50,659 bases of DNA from CALAZP01 sp964410725. Lineage in GTDB: Bacteria > Bacteroidota > Bacteroidia > Chitinophagales > Saprospiraceae. A program made the position numbers and the translations under genes. Positions 1 to 8,675 of this stretch are shown piece by piece. Each line of letters opens with the position of its first letter. The first letter of the stretch is position 1. The notes under the pieces were generated by a model. It worked only from the letters and a program-made list of their open reading frames with translations, was not told the origin of the DNA and did not search any database. Where the stretch lies: the NCBI GenBank assembly GCA_964410725.1, contig CAYPID010000014.1, positions 1 through 50,659 on the forward strand, written 5' to 3'.

Positions 1-2021
1 GCCATGGGCAGGAGACCTGGAATGAGACTACCTATGGACATGATTTTTATCCATTGACAGGGGCGCATGCTGAGATAGCTGGAGATTGTATATCGTGTCA
101 TACGAATGAGGTGTATCTGGGTACCCCGACGAGTTGTGTGGATTGCCATCAATTGGATTATGACGAGGCAAAGAGTCCGGACCATGTTCAATTTGGTTTT
201 CCGAATGACTGTGCTTCGTGTCACAGCACGGAGCCGGGGTGGGCGCCCGCGACCTTTGACATTCATGACCAATACTATGTATTGGAGGGAGCGCACCGGG
301 TGATACAGAATGAATGTGCTTCCTGTCATAATGAAACGTTTACGGATACCCCGACGGATTGTATAGGATGTCATCAACAGGATTATTCAATCACCCGGGA
401 ACCCGATCATGAATTATTTGAATTCTCTACCAATTGTATTGAGTGCCATACGCAGGATAAGTGGGAGCCCTCTACATTTAATCATGATAATTTCTATGAA
501 TTAAGGGGAGCCCATGCCACCATTAAGAATGAATGTAATTCTTGTCATACTAATGGCTATCAGAATACACCGAATACTTGTGTGGGATGTCATAGTCAGG
601 ATTTTGATAATTCAAGGAATCCAAATCATAACCAAGCTGGATTCTCGACTGATTGCGTCAGTTGTCATACTGAAAATGCATGGTCACCTTCCACATTTAA
701 TCATAACCAATTTTATCCATTGACCGGAGGGCACGATATTGTCAAAAATGACTGTAATGCCTGTCATGCCAATGGATATTCTAACACCCCAACGGACTGT
801 TATAGTTGTCATCAATCTGATTATGTAGGTACTAGAAATCCCGACCATGAAGTTTTAGGATTTCCTACTGACTGCGTATCCTGTCACACCACTAATCCCG
901 GGTGGAGTCCTGCCACTTTTGATCACGACCAGTTTTATGCTTTACGCGGAGCACATGCCAGTATTGCCAATGATTGTGCACAGTGTCATAATAGCACTTT
1001 CACCAATACTCCTACGACATGCTTTGGCTGCCATTCCAGTGATTACAACAATACGCGGAGTCCGAATCACAACACATTGAATTTTTCAACTAATTGCACG
1101 AATTGTCACAGTGAAAATGCATGGGAACCGGCCACTTTTAATCACGACCAGTTTTATGCTTTGCGCGGAGCACATGCCGATATTGCCAATGATTGTGCAC
1201 AGTGTCATAATAGTACCTATACCAATACTCCTACTACATGCTTTGGCTGCCATTCCAGTGATTACAATAACACGCGGAGTCCGAATCACAACACATTGAA
1301 TTTTTCAACCAATTGCACGAATTGTCATAGTGAAAATGCATGGGAACCGGCCACTTTTAATCACGACCAGTTTTATGCTTTGCGCGGAGCACATGCCGAT
1401 ATTGCCAATGATTGTGCACAGTGTCATAATAGTACCTATACCAATACCCCAACGACTTGTTTTGGCTGCCATTCGGATGCATATAACGGGGCTAGTAATC
1501 CAAATCACAGCCAATTGAATTTTTCTACTAACTGTGCGACTTGTCATAGCGAAAATGCTTGGATTCCAGCTTCCTTTGATCACGACCAGTTTTACGTATT
1601 AAGAGGAGCACATGCCAGTATTGCCAATGAATGTTCTCAATGTCACAATAGTACGTTTACCAATACCCCAACGACTTGTTTTGGTTGTCACTCCAGCGAT
1701 TACAATAATGCAAGTCCCAATCACGTTCAGTCCGGATTCTCAACCGATTGTGCAAGTTGCCACAGTGAATCGAGTTGGGAGGGCGCTACTTTTGATCATG
1801 ACAACCAGTTTTTTCCTATATATTCTGGCAAACATAGAGGAGAGTGGAACAGCTGTACCGATTGCCATACTACCCCTGGTAATTATAGTCTATTCAGTTG
1901 TATTGATTGCCATGAGCATAATAATGCTGGAGAATTAGCCAGAGATCACGATGAAGTAAATGGATATGTATTTGAGAGTAATGCATGTTATGCTTGTCAT
2001 CCAACAGGCGAAGAAGATTAA
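1..2021 (+). CDS. Multiheme c-type cytochrome, tandem triheme repeats (5' end cut off by the window)
   Basis: This is a very large periplasmic or extracellular multiheme cytochrome predicted to move electrons along a chain of closely packed c hemes. The visible 672 residues carry 27 complete CxxCH heme-attachment motifs. The reading frame is open to the left edge, and the first bases (gc cat) fit the end of another CxxCH, so the true start and signal peptide lie outside the window. The protein is built from about eight repeats of roughly 73 residues, each with three hemes (for example CAQCH, CFGCH, CTNCH) and conserved F-D/N-H-D-x-F-Y and GAH segments whose histidines are likely distal ligands. 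A distinct C-terminal triheme module ends in CYACHPTGEED. A possible TTG at 54 lies inside a repeat and is not a real start. It heads a co-directional redox gene cluster, with 9 bp to the next gene. No T9SS-type C-terminal domain is seen. The cytochrome call is certain; the electron partner is inferred. Confidence 0.95.
   Translation, partial: HGQETWNETTYGHDFYPLTGAHAEIAGDCISCHTNEVYLGTPTSCVDCHQLDYDEAKSPDHVQFGFPNDCASCHSTEPGWAPATFDIHDQYYVLEGAHRVIQNECASCHNETFTDTPTDCIGCHQQDYSITREPDHELFEFSTNCIECHTQDKWEPSTFNHDNFYELRGAHATIKNECNSCHTNGYQNTPNTCVGCHSQDFDNSRNPNHNQAGFSTDCVSCHTENAWSPSTFNHNQFYPLTGGHDIVKNDCNACHANGYSNTPTDCYSCHQSDYVGTRNPDHEVLGFPTDCVSCHTTNPGWSPATFDHDQFYALRGAHASIANDCAQCHNSTFTNTPTTCFGCHSSDYNNTRSPNHNTLNFSTNCTNCHSENAWEPATFNHDQFYALRGAHADIANDCAQCHNSTYTNTPTTCFGCHSSDYNNTRSPNHNTLNFSTNCTNCHSENAWEPATFNHDQFYALRGAHADIANDCAQCHNSTYTNTPTTCFGCHSDAYNGASNPNHSQLNFSTNCATCHSENAWIPASFDHDQFYVLRGAHASIANECSQCHNSTFTNTPTTCFGCHSSDYNNASPNHVQSGFSTDCASCHSESSWEGATFDHDNQFFPIYSGKHRGEWNSCTDCHTTPGNYSLFSCIDCHEHNNAGELARDHDEVNGYVFESNACYACHPTGEED
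922..1447 (+). repeat. 219-bp tandem coding repeat in the multiheme gene
   Basis: Copies starting at 922, 1141 and 1360 match at a fixed 219-bp offset with only scattered differences, and the third copy diverges from about 1447. A more divergent copy follows at 1579. Each copy encodes one 73-residue, three-heme module. The near-identity at DNA level, against much lower similarity to the modules at either end, points to recent internal duplication or gene conversion. Confidence 0.9.
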
Positions 2022-2030
2022 CTATTTATT

Positions 2031-2900
2031 ATGACCACACTAGCTCATAAGATTTATATCTATACACTAACGTATATTGTCTTAATGGTAACTTTTTGGT
2101 TAGCTTATAAGGGTTGGGATTACTATAATACAGATTTAACTGAAAGATTTTATCATACGAACCACGAAAGTATGAAACCTAGTGGGGTCTTCGGACATGG
2201 ATTGGGTATAGTAGGTACCTTAATGGTTTTAATCGGAGTATTTTCCTACATAGCCAGAAAAAGATATAGATTTCTGCATAAATATGGACGCTTGAAACAT
2301 TGGTTGGAGTTCCATATTTTCCTTTGTACGCTTGGCCCAATAATGATTTTATTTCATACCGCTTTTAAATTTGGCGGCATCGTATCCATTAGTTTCTGGA
2401 GTATGGTAGCAGTAGTGGTAAGTGGGGTCATTGGCAGATTCATATACATACAAATCCCTCGAACTATTGAAGGAAGAGAATTGAATTTGAGTGAAGTCCA
2501 GGAACTTAAATCTAATTTGGAGGAATTGTTGAGGACTTCTTATGGGTTGAACGATGAAGTTTACTACAGTATATTAAGTGCATTGGAGGCTCCTAAATAT
2601 CAAGCTGACAAAGGGTTTATTGCCAGCATTGTTCAAAAACATTTGGATGACTCTAAAGCCTTAAAAAGTGTTAAAAAAATTTTAAAGGAGGAGGGGATTC
2701 AAAGGGTGGACATCAAGAAAATAATGAAGGCTCTTTCAAGCGAAATTGCACTGGATAATAGGATTTCGAGGTTGCAAACTATGCAAAAGTTATTCAGGTA
2801 TTGGCACGTTGCCCATTTGCCGTTTGCCATCATTATGTTGGTGATTATGGTGATCCATGTTGGGGTGACTTTGGCATTTGGCTATAGATGGATTTTTTAA
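2031..2900 (+). CDS. Five-helix membrane protein, predicted diheme b-type transmembrane electron carrier
   Basis: This 289-residue inner-membrane protein has predicted transmembrane helices at about residues 9-28, 55-75, 93-112, 117-141 and 260-285, with a charged soluble insert at about 145-255. Helix 3 carries H95 and H109, and helix 5 carries H262 and H276. Both pairs are spaced H-x13-H, the pattern by which ferric reductase/NOX-type membrane domains bind two stacked b hemes. H56 and H259 are additional candidates. The family is not one I can name with certainty. It sits between a multiheme cytochrome and an FeS/flavin oxidoreductase (9 bp to the latter's ATG), so it probably passes electrons from the cytoplasmic flavoprotein across the membrane to periplasmic hemes. 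It could instead be a quinol-reactive cytochrome b. The membrane topology and histidines are seen; heme binding and direction are inferred. Confidence 0.75.
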   Translation: MTTLAHKIYIYTLTYIVLMVTFWLAYKGWDYYNTDLTERFYHTNHESMKPSGVFGHGLGIVGTLMVLIGVFSYIARKRYRFLHKYGRLKHWLEFHIFLCTLGPIMILFHTAFKFGGIVSISFWSMVAVVVSGVIGRFIYIQIPRTIEGRELNLSEVQELKSNLEELLRTSYGLNDEVYYSILSALEAPKYQADKGFIASIVQKHLDDSKALKSVKKILKEEGIQRVDIKKIMKALSSEIALDNRISRLQTMQKLFRYWHVAHLPFAIIMLVIMVIHVGVTLAFGYRWIF

Positions 2901-2909
2901 GAATTGAAT

Positions 2910-4241
2910 ATGTTTTTGGAACAAGTAATCATTTACGGGTTGGTCTTTTCGATTTGCGGGACGATAATATTTTATTATTTAAGGAGCGAATCTAAGAAAT
3001 CGCAGGTGGTAGCTGCAAAGGTCAATCAGGCCAAAATTGATGGCTTGTTTGAACCGGTATCTCTCCACCCTGTCATTGACTTGGATTCTTGTATTAAAAG
3101 TGGAGCCTGTTATGCCGCATGTCCTGAAAAAGATATTTTAGGAATTGTAAATGGTAGAGCGACTTTAATTAATGCTTCTAATTGTATCGGGCATGGAGCA
3201 TGTTTTCATGCGTGTCCAGTTGAAGCGATTAGTTTAGTTATTGGTACTGAAAACAGAGGTGTAGATTTACCCCATATTAATGAAGAATTTGAAACTAATG
3301 TAGAGGGCATATATATTGCTGGAGAATTAGGTGGGATGGGGTTGATTAAGAATGGGGTGGAACAGGGTCAAGAGGCAGTAAATTACATGATTAAAAAGGG
3401 TATTCCTAGGCAAAAGGACATTTATGACTTATTTATTGTAGGTGCAGGACCCGCGGGTATTTCAGCTGCCTTGCAAAGCAAGAAAATGGGTTTAAATTTT
3501 AAAATTGTAGACCAAGACACCCTAGGTGGAACGGTTTACACTTTTCCAAGGTCTAAGATTGTGATGACTTCTCCTATGGACCTACCTTTGCATGGAAAGG
3601 TAAAATTGTATGAAACCTCCAAAACGGAATTGATAGAGTTATGGGAAAAGGTCCTAACCACCAATAATATCTCCATCCAAGAACATACAAAGATTGAAAG
3701 CATAGAACGAACGGGAACTTATTTTTCCATTCAAGATCAATCTGGGAAATATTATCAAGCTCAGCGGGTATTATTAGCCATTGGAAGAAGAGGCACACCG
3801 AGAAAATTGGGTATTCCTGGTGAAATGACTGAAAAAGTAGCCTATCGATTGCTAGAACCTGAACTAATACAAGGTGAAAAGATTATGGTGGTTGGAGGAG
3901 GAGATTCTGCTGTAGAATCAGCTATGTTGTTAATGGATCAAAACGAAGTGATTCTTTCCTACAGAAAAGATACTTTTTCCAGAATCAAATCAAAAAATAG
4001 AGAGCGTATCCAAGCTGCCATTGATAATGGCAAAATTAAAATGGCTTTTAATACTGTTCCGGTAGAAATTAAACCTGAAACTATAATCCTCAAAAATAAT
4101 GAGATGGATCAATTGGAAGAAATTCCTAATCATCGAATTTATATTTTTGCCGGAGGCGAACTACCTACTGCTTTTCTGAAAAATTCGGGGATAGAAATTT
4201 CAAAGCGATTTGGATACACCGTCAAACAATACAAAAAATAA
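2910..4241 (+). CDS. Membrane-anchored FeS/FAD NAD(P)-dependent oxidoreductase (thioredoxin-reductase-like)
   Basis: The protein has an N-terminal anchor helix (about residues 1-24), a ferredoxin-like two-cluster domain (about 55-110) and a pyridine-nucleotide-disulfide oxidoreductase domain with an FAD-binding GAGPAG at about 178-183 and an NAD(P)-binding GGGDSA at about 329-334. It lacks a redox CxxC in the flavin domain and so resembles the YpdA-like branch rather than true thioredoxin reductase. In both cluster motifs the second canonical cysteine is replaced: C61-x5-C67-x3-C71 with S64, and C92-x5-C98-x3-C102 with H95. I recall similar motifs in relatives, so this may be a family trait. 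The ATG at 2910 is preferred to a TTG two codons upstream. The likely role is NAD(P)H oxidation feeding the adjacent membrane b-type protein. It ends 6 bp before the next cytochrome. Confidence 0.85.
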   Translation: MFLEQVIIYGLVFSICGTIIFYYLRSESKKSQVVAAKVNQAKIDGLFEPVSLHPVIDLDSCIKSGACYAACPEKDILGIVNGRATLINASNCIGHGACFHACPVEAISLVIGTENRGVDLPHINEEFETNVEGIYIAGELGGMGLIKNGVEQGQEAVNYMIKKGIPRQKDIYDLFIVGAGPAGISAALQSKKMGLNFKIVDQDTLGGTVYTFPRSKIVMTSPMDLPLHGKVKLYETSKTELIELWEKVLTTNNISIQEHTKIESIERTGTYFSIQDQSGKYYQAQRVLLAIGRRGTPRKLGIPGEMTEKVAYRLLEPELIQGEKIMVVGGGDSAVESAMLLMDQNEVILSYRKDTFSRIKSKNRERIQAAIDNGKIKMAFNTVPVEIKPETIILKNNEMDQLEEIPNHRIYIFAGGELPTAFLKNSGIEISKRFGYTVKQYKK

Positions 4242-4247
4242 TAAGGC

Positions 4248-6062
4248 GTGCGGTTAATTTTCATCATATTATGTATAATTCCAGCTTTGTCTTTGGAGGC
4301 TCAAATATCTCCTGGAAAGCTATCTAATGCGCATGCTGAATATGAGGGGACGCTTAACTGCACTTTATGTCATGATTTGGGTAAAAAAGTATCCAATACT
4401 AAATGCTTGGATTGTCATGATATTCTAAGAGATAGAATAGATCTACAATTGGGGTACCACGCTTCCAGCGAAGTGAAAGGCAAGGATTGTTTTGAATGCC
4501 ACAGTGAGCACCATGGAAGGGAATTCGATATGGTTCGCTTTGATGAGGAAAATTTTGATCATTTATGGACTGGTTATGAACTAACAGGTGAACATTTGAA
4601 AATTGATTGCCGGGAATGTCATCAACCTGATTTCATAACCAATGAGGAGATCAGGACCATAGAGGGCACTTTCCTAGGTCTTTCAACCGATTGTATCGAC
4701 TGCCATGAAGATGTACATCAGACTACTCTTGGGTCTGATTGCGCAGCTTGTCACTCTACTAAGGCTTTCGCTCCTGCCGAATATTTTGAGCACGATCAGA
4801 CAAATTTTGCGTTAGTAGGGGCGCATATTGAGGTAGATTGTATTGAATGTCACGCTGTGGAAACCCGCAATGGTGAGGATTTTCAGGTTTTTGCAGGAAT
4901 TCCTTTCAACGATTGTATCGCATGCCATGAAGATGTTCACCAGGGTAATCTTAAGGGTACCTGTCAATCCTGTCATAATGAATGGGCTTTTGACAATCAT
5001 CAAACTTTAAGTCGGTATAATCACAATTTGACCAATTTTCCTTTAAAAGGCGCCCACAATAAGATAAGTTGTGCCGCTTGCCACGATTTAAATCTGAGTC
5101 CAACTCAATTATTTCAGACAGAGCTGGGCATTGATGTTAATGATTGTATTGCCTGTCATGAAGATGTTCACGATGGCAAATTTGGAACTAATTGTGTAGA
5201 GTGCCATAACGAGCAATCGTTTGTAGGATCTTTTAATGAAGAAAGTTTTAATCACAGCCTGACCTCCTTTCCCTTAGAGGGAAAGCACAATGGGGTAGAT
5301 TGTAAGGCTTGTCATACCAATAATCTGATAGATCCACTTCCTTTCCAAAAATGTACGGATTGTCATGAAGATTTTCACGATGGGATTTTTGTCGATGCTA
5401 CTTTTCAGATTCAAGATTGTGCAGATTGCCATATCGTTCAGGGATTTGAAGAGGTCAATTACACCGTTGAACAGCATAATCAGACTGATTTCGCTCTTAC
5501 TGGGGCTCATTTGGCTACTCCTTGTTTATTCTGTCATATTCCGGAGGGTTCCGACGAGTGGGTATTTCGAAACATTGGTGAAACCTGTGTGGATTGTCAT
5601 GATAATGTGCATCAAAATGAAATAGACGCACAGTTTTTCCCCAACGAAGATTGTACGGTTTGCCACACCACCGATAATTGGAGGGAAAGTAATTTCGATC
5701 ACTCCTTGACGGCTTTTAACTTGGAGGGACAACACCAACAGGTGGATTGTCGGGAATGCCATTTGGATGAGGATACCAATACCAGAATTTTTGCGGGAAC
5801 CAGTACAAACTGTTTAAGTTGCCATGAAGATATTCACCAAGGACAGTTTTTGGATTCCAATGGGTGGGTCGATTGCGCTTCTTGTCATGCTTTCGACGAT
5901 TGGTCAGCGCCTTATTTTAATCACGATAATGCTGCTTTTCAATTGGATGGGAGCCATGCAACCGTGGCATGTGAATCTTGTCACTTACCGGTAACCGAAA
6001 ATGGAATAACTTACATCTTGTATAAAAACAATCAATTCGAATGTATAGATTGCCACAAATAA
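4248..6062 (+). CDS. Multiheme c-type cytochrome with 23 CxxCH motifs
   Basis: This 604-residue exported cytochrome begins with a short Sec signal peptide (hydrophobic from residue 2, probable cleavage after the Ala near residue 18). It then carries 23 CxxCH motifs to the very last residues (CIDCHK). Recurrent CHEDVH segments and GAH/GxH motifs supply histidines for bis-His ligation. It is less regular than the left-edge cytochrome: repeats of roughly 75-90 residues usually hold CxxCH...CHEDVHxG...CxxCH. The start is a GTG at 4248, chosen because it directly precedes the signal peptide, lies 6 bp after the previous stop and has an AGG upstream. Its 3' end overlaps the next cytochrome gene by 22 bp, which suggests translational coupling. 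It is expected to act in the periplasm as an electron store or wire. Confidence 0.95.
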   Translation: MRLIFIILCIIPALSLEAQISPGKLSNAHAEYEGTLNCTLCHDLGKKVSNTKCLDCHDILRDRIDLQLGYHASSEVKGKDCFECHSEHHGREFDMVRFDEENFDHLWTGYELTGEHLKIDCRECHQPDFITNEEIRTIEGTFLGLSTDCIDCHEDVHQTTLGSDCAACHSTKAFAPAEYFEHDQTNFALVGAHIEVDCIECHAVETRNGEDFQVFAGIPFNDCIACHEDVHQGNLKGTCQSCHNEWAFDNHQTLSRYNHNLTNFPLKGAHNKISCAACHDLNLSPTQLFQTELGIDVNDCIACHEDVHDGKFGTNCVECHNEQSFVGSFNEESFNHSLTSFPLEGKHNGVDCKACHTNNLIDPLPFQKCTDCHEDFHDGIFVDATFQIQDCADCHIVQGFEEVNYTVEQHNQTDFALTGAHLATPCLFCHIPEGSDEWVFRNIGETCVDCHDNVHQNEIDAQFFPNEDCTVCHTTDNWRESNFDHSLTAFNLEGQHQQVDCRECHLDEDTNTRIFAGTSTNCLSCHEDIHQGQFLDSNGWVDCASCHAFDDWSAPYFNHDNAAFQLDGSHATVACESCHLPVTENGITYILYKNNQFECIDCHK

Positions 6063-7060
6063 TTTTTCTATTCTCGGGGTTTCTGTTGAATGCTCAATCC
6101 CCCCACGGCGAAGCTATGAAAATTGATTGTGCGGCTTGTCATTCCACGGAGGGGTGGGAAGTTAACCAACAAAATATCACTTTTAATCACGCCACCACTG
6201 GGTTTGATTTATTAGGAGTGCATCAAAATATTTCCTGTATAGATTGCCACTCAAACCTGGTTTTTGAAACGGTCGCTGCCAATTGTATAGAATGCCATTT
6301 GGATGTCCACCAAATGACGGTAGGTGGAGATTGCACCCGCTGTCATGATAGTGAAAATTGGCTGGTTGATAATATCCCTCAAATCCACTTGGAAAATGGT
6401 TTTCCCCTTTTAGGGGCTCATGCTGTAGCCTCATGTGTAGATTGCCATGAAGGCGAAACAAACTTGCAATTTAATCGGATTGGAAATGATTGTTTCACTT
6501 GTCATGATATGGATTATAGAACTGCTGAACCCAATCATGCGCAGTTGGGATATTCCACTAATTGTGTTGAGTGTCACGCTTTTGAGTCGTTGACCTGGTC
6601 TGCTTCAGGAATCGACCATAGTTTTTTTCCATTGGAGCAATCGCATGGAAATTTGGAATGCTCCGAGTGCCATTTGCCCAATACCTTTAGCGGTTTGTCC
6701 CCGGACTGTTTTAGTTGTCATGAACAAGATTATCAAGCTGCTCTTCAGCCCAACCACGTTCAATCAGCGTTTCCTCAGGATTGTGCTCTTTGTCATACCT
6801 TGGATCCCAATTGGATGCCGGCAGATTTTTCCAGTCATGATTCGGAGTATTTCCCCATTTACAGTGGCAATCATAAGGGAGAGTGGAACAGTTGCACGGA
6901 TTGTCATACCGTAGAAGGGAATTACAGCATTTTCAGTTGTATTGACTGCCATGAACATAACGATAAAAATAGAATGGATCGAGAACACCGGGGAATTAAT
7001 GGATATGTGTTTGAAAGCAATGCTTGCTATAGTTGTCATCCTACAGGAGAGGAGGACTAA
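6041..7060 (+). CDS. Multiheme c-type cytochrome with 13 CxxCH motifs
   Basis: This 339-residue exported cytochrome has a signal peptide ending near the NAQS at residues 17-20 and 13 CxxCH motifs. The ATG at 6041 lies inside the preceding gene (22 bp overlap) and directly starts the signal sequence. The last 70 or so residues match the end of the left-edge cytochrome closely: FPIYSG, GEWNSCTDCH, FSCIDCHEH, NGYVFESNACY and CHPTGEED occur in both. The shared triheme tail suggests both cytochromes dock to the same partner or terminate a heme wire in the same way. It precedes an outer-membrane barrel gene by 9 bp, so it may be the subunit nearest the outer membrane. The cytochrome identity is certain; the position in the chain is inferred. 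Confidence 0.94.
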   Translation: MYRLPQIIFLFSGFLLNAQSPHGEAMKIDCAACHSTEGWEVNQQNITFNHATTGFDLLGVHQNISCIDCHSNLVFETVAANCIECHLDVHQMTVGGDCTRCHDSENWLVDNIPQIHLENGFPLLGAHAVASCVDCHEGETNLQFNRIGNDCFTCHDMDYRTAEPNHAQLGYSTNCVECHAFESLTWSASGIDHSFFPLEQSHGNLECSECHLPNTFSGLSPDCFSCHEQDYQAALQPNHVQSAFPQDCALCHTLDPNWMPADFSSHDSEYFPIYSGNHKGEWNSCTDCHTVEGNYSIFSCIDCHEHNDKNRMDREHRGINGYVFESNACYSCHPTGEED

Positions 7061-7069
7061 AATATAATT

Positions 7070-8674
7070 ATGAAATATATAATTTCTTTTCTTGTATTAT
7101 TGATCGGGTGTTTCCCATTATTAGGGCAAGGCACTGGATTTTTAGACGGGGAAGTCTCTTTTGTCTCTTCGAGAAATGTCTACGTTAAGTTTTTATCTAC
7201 TGAAAAAATATCAGTGGGCGATACGCTTTATTCAGAGCAAAATGGGGAGATAACCCCAGCATTATTGGTAAGCAACAAATCTTCTACTTCAGTAGTCACA
7301 TCGATTTTAGATGGCGTAGAAACCCTTTTTCAAAAAGGGCAAAAAATCTATTTTAATTTTCCAATAGAACCTATTTCAGAGAAAGAAGATAAGCCTGTTC
7401 CCATTCCTATAGAGGCTCCGACTAACGAAATCGCTCCCGATGAAGACCAAATTTTGGTTGATCCTTCGGAAAAAATCCCCGAGGGGGAAATAAGTGGGCG
7501 AATTTCTGCGGGTTCGTATAGTAGTTTTTCAGATTATAGAGAATCTCATCGGTTTCGTTATGCCCTTATCATGAGAGGTGAACACCTTCTCGAGGATAAA
7601 TTTTCCTTTGATGGTTATATAACTTTTAGACACGCTCCCGATCGTTGGGATGAGGTTCAGGAAAACCTATTTAATGCGTTGAAAGTTTACAATCTGTCCA
7701 TCGGATATGCATTAAATTCATCCACCCACTTTTCCTTTGGAAGAAGAATCAATCGAAGGTTTTCCAATATGGGAGCCGTAGATGGCCTGCAAATAGAGAA
7801 AAATTTCGGTAATTTTTCCGTAGGAGCCATTGTAGGAAGTCGACCTGATAACAATAATTATGGAGTCAATCTAAATTTATTTGAATACGGTATTTTTACC
7901 GGATTTCAAAAAGATAGGAACTTAACTACTCTAGCTTTTGTGGAACAAAAAAATAGGGCATTTACAGATAGGCGTTTTGTATTCTTGCAGCATTCAGGTA
8001 ATCTGACGAACAATTTATTCATGTTGGCCTCCTTCGAAGTAGACCTTTATCAAAGAATTAATGAAGTGGTGGACCAATCCCCTCACCTAACTAATTTTTT
8101 TATTTCTGCTAATTTAACGGCTTCCAAGAAGGTGAGATTCAATGCCTCTTATGACAACAGGAAAAATATCATCTTTTATGAATCTTATAAGAGTTATATC
8201 GACCAATTGATTGATGAGGAAACCCGTCAAGGATTGAGAGTGGGAGTTCATACCAGGCCCTTCCAACAAATTTCAATAGGAGGTAATTTCAATTGGAGAT
8301 TTCAGAAAAGTGGGCAAAACGACTCTAAAAATGCCAATGTATTTGCAAATTTCAACAGACCTTGGGGAAAAGGAAGCTCCCTTTCCGTAAGAGGAACTTG
8401 GCTGAGAACAGGCTACTTGGAAAGTTTTTTAATGGGCCTTAGGGTGAGGCAAACGGTCATTGATGGAAAAATAGATACCGATGCTTATATCAGGAGAATT
8501 TCATATCAATACTATTTAACTGGATTGACTAAGGCTCAATACCTTTTAGGATTGAATTTGAATTTTAGATTGACTAAGCAATTGGCTTTATATTTGTACG
8601 GAGAGGGAACTTACAACCAAGCAGATCAAAGATTAGATAAAAGAATTAATACCAGAATTATAAAAAGATTTTAA
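7070..8674 (+). CDS. Outer-membrane beta-barrel protein of the multiheme cluster
   Basis: This is a 534-residue exported protein. After a signal peptide (residues 1-20) comes a small beta-rich SH3/OB-like domain (about 23-97), then an acidic and proline-rich linker (about 98-140). The remaining 390 residues alternate hydrophobic and polar positions with many aromatic-ended strands, finishing in the C-terminal phenylalanine typical of outer-membrane barrels. It has no heme motif. I do not recognise it as MtrB/PioB/OmbB and cannot detect homology by eye. Its place directly after three multiheme cytochromes makes a porin that sheathes or anchors a cytochrome the best hypothesis. The stop is followed by 1 bp and then the lipoprotein gene. 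The barrel call is good; the porin-cytochrome role is inferred. Confidence 0.7.
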   Translation: MKYIISFLVLLIGCFPLLGQGTGFLDGEVSFVSSRNVYVKFLSTEKISVGDTLYSEQNGEITPALLVSNKSSTSVVTSILDGVETLFQKGQKIYFNFPIEPISEKEDKPVPIPIEAPTNEIAPDEDQILVDPSEKIPEGEISGRISAGSYSSFSDYRESHRFRYALIMRGEHLLEDKFSFDGYITFRHAPDRWDEVQENLFNALKVYNLSIGYALNSSTHFSFGRRINRRFSNMGAVDGLQIEKNFGNFSVGAIVGSRPDNNNYGVNLNLFEYGIFTGFQKDRNLTTLAFVEQKNRAFTDRRFVFLQHSGNLTNNLFMLASFEVDLYQRINEVVDQSPHLTNFFISANLTASKKVRFNASYDNRKNIIFYESYKSYIDQLIDEETRQGLRVGVHTRPFQQISIGGNFNWRFQKSGQNDSKNANVFANFNRPWGKGSSLSVRGTWLRTGYLESFLMGLRVRQTVIDGKIDTDAYIRRISYQYYLTGLTKAQYLLGLNLNFRLTKQLALYLYGEGTYNQADQRLDKRINTRIIKRF

Positions 8675-8675
8675 A

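Noticed and set aside
922..1578. Regularly spaced repeats resembling a CRISPR or minisatellite array
   Set aside because: The 219-bp period is in frame and encodes heme modules; there are no short palindromic repeats with variable spacers.
1305..1583. Antisense open frame of 92 codons in the heme-repeat gene
   Set aside because: It arises from the repeat composition (His/Cys codons read backwards) and recurs at the 219-bp period; no start signal or family.
1..7060. Type IX secretion C-terminal domain on the multiheme cytochromes
   Set aside because: Both complete C-termini end in or just after a heme motif; no CTD-like beta domain is present.
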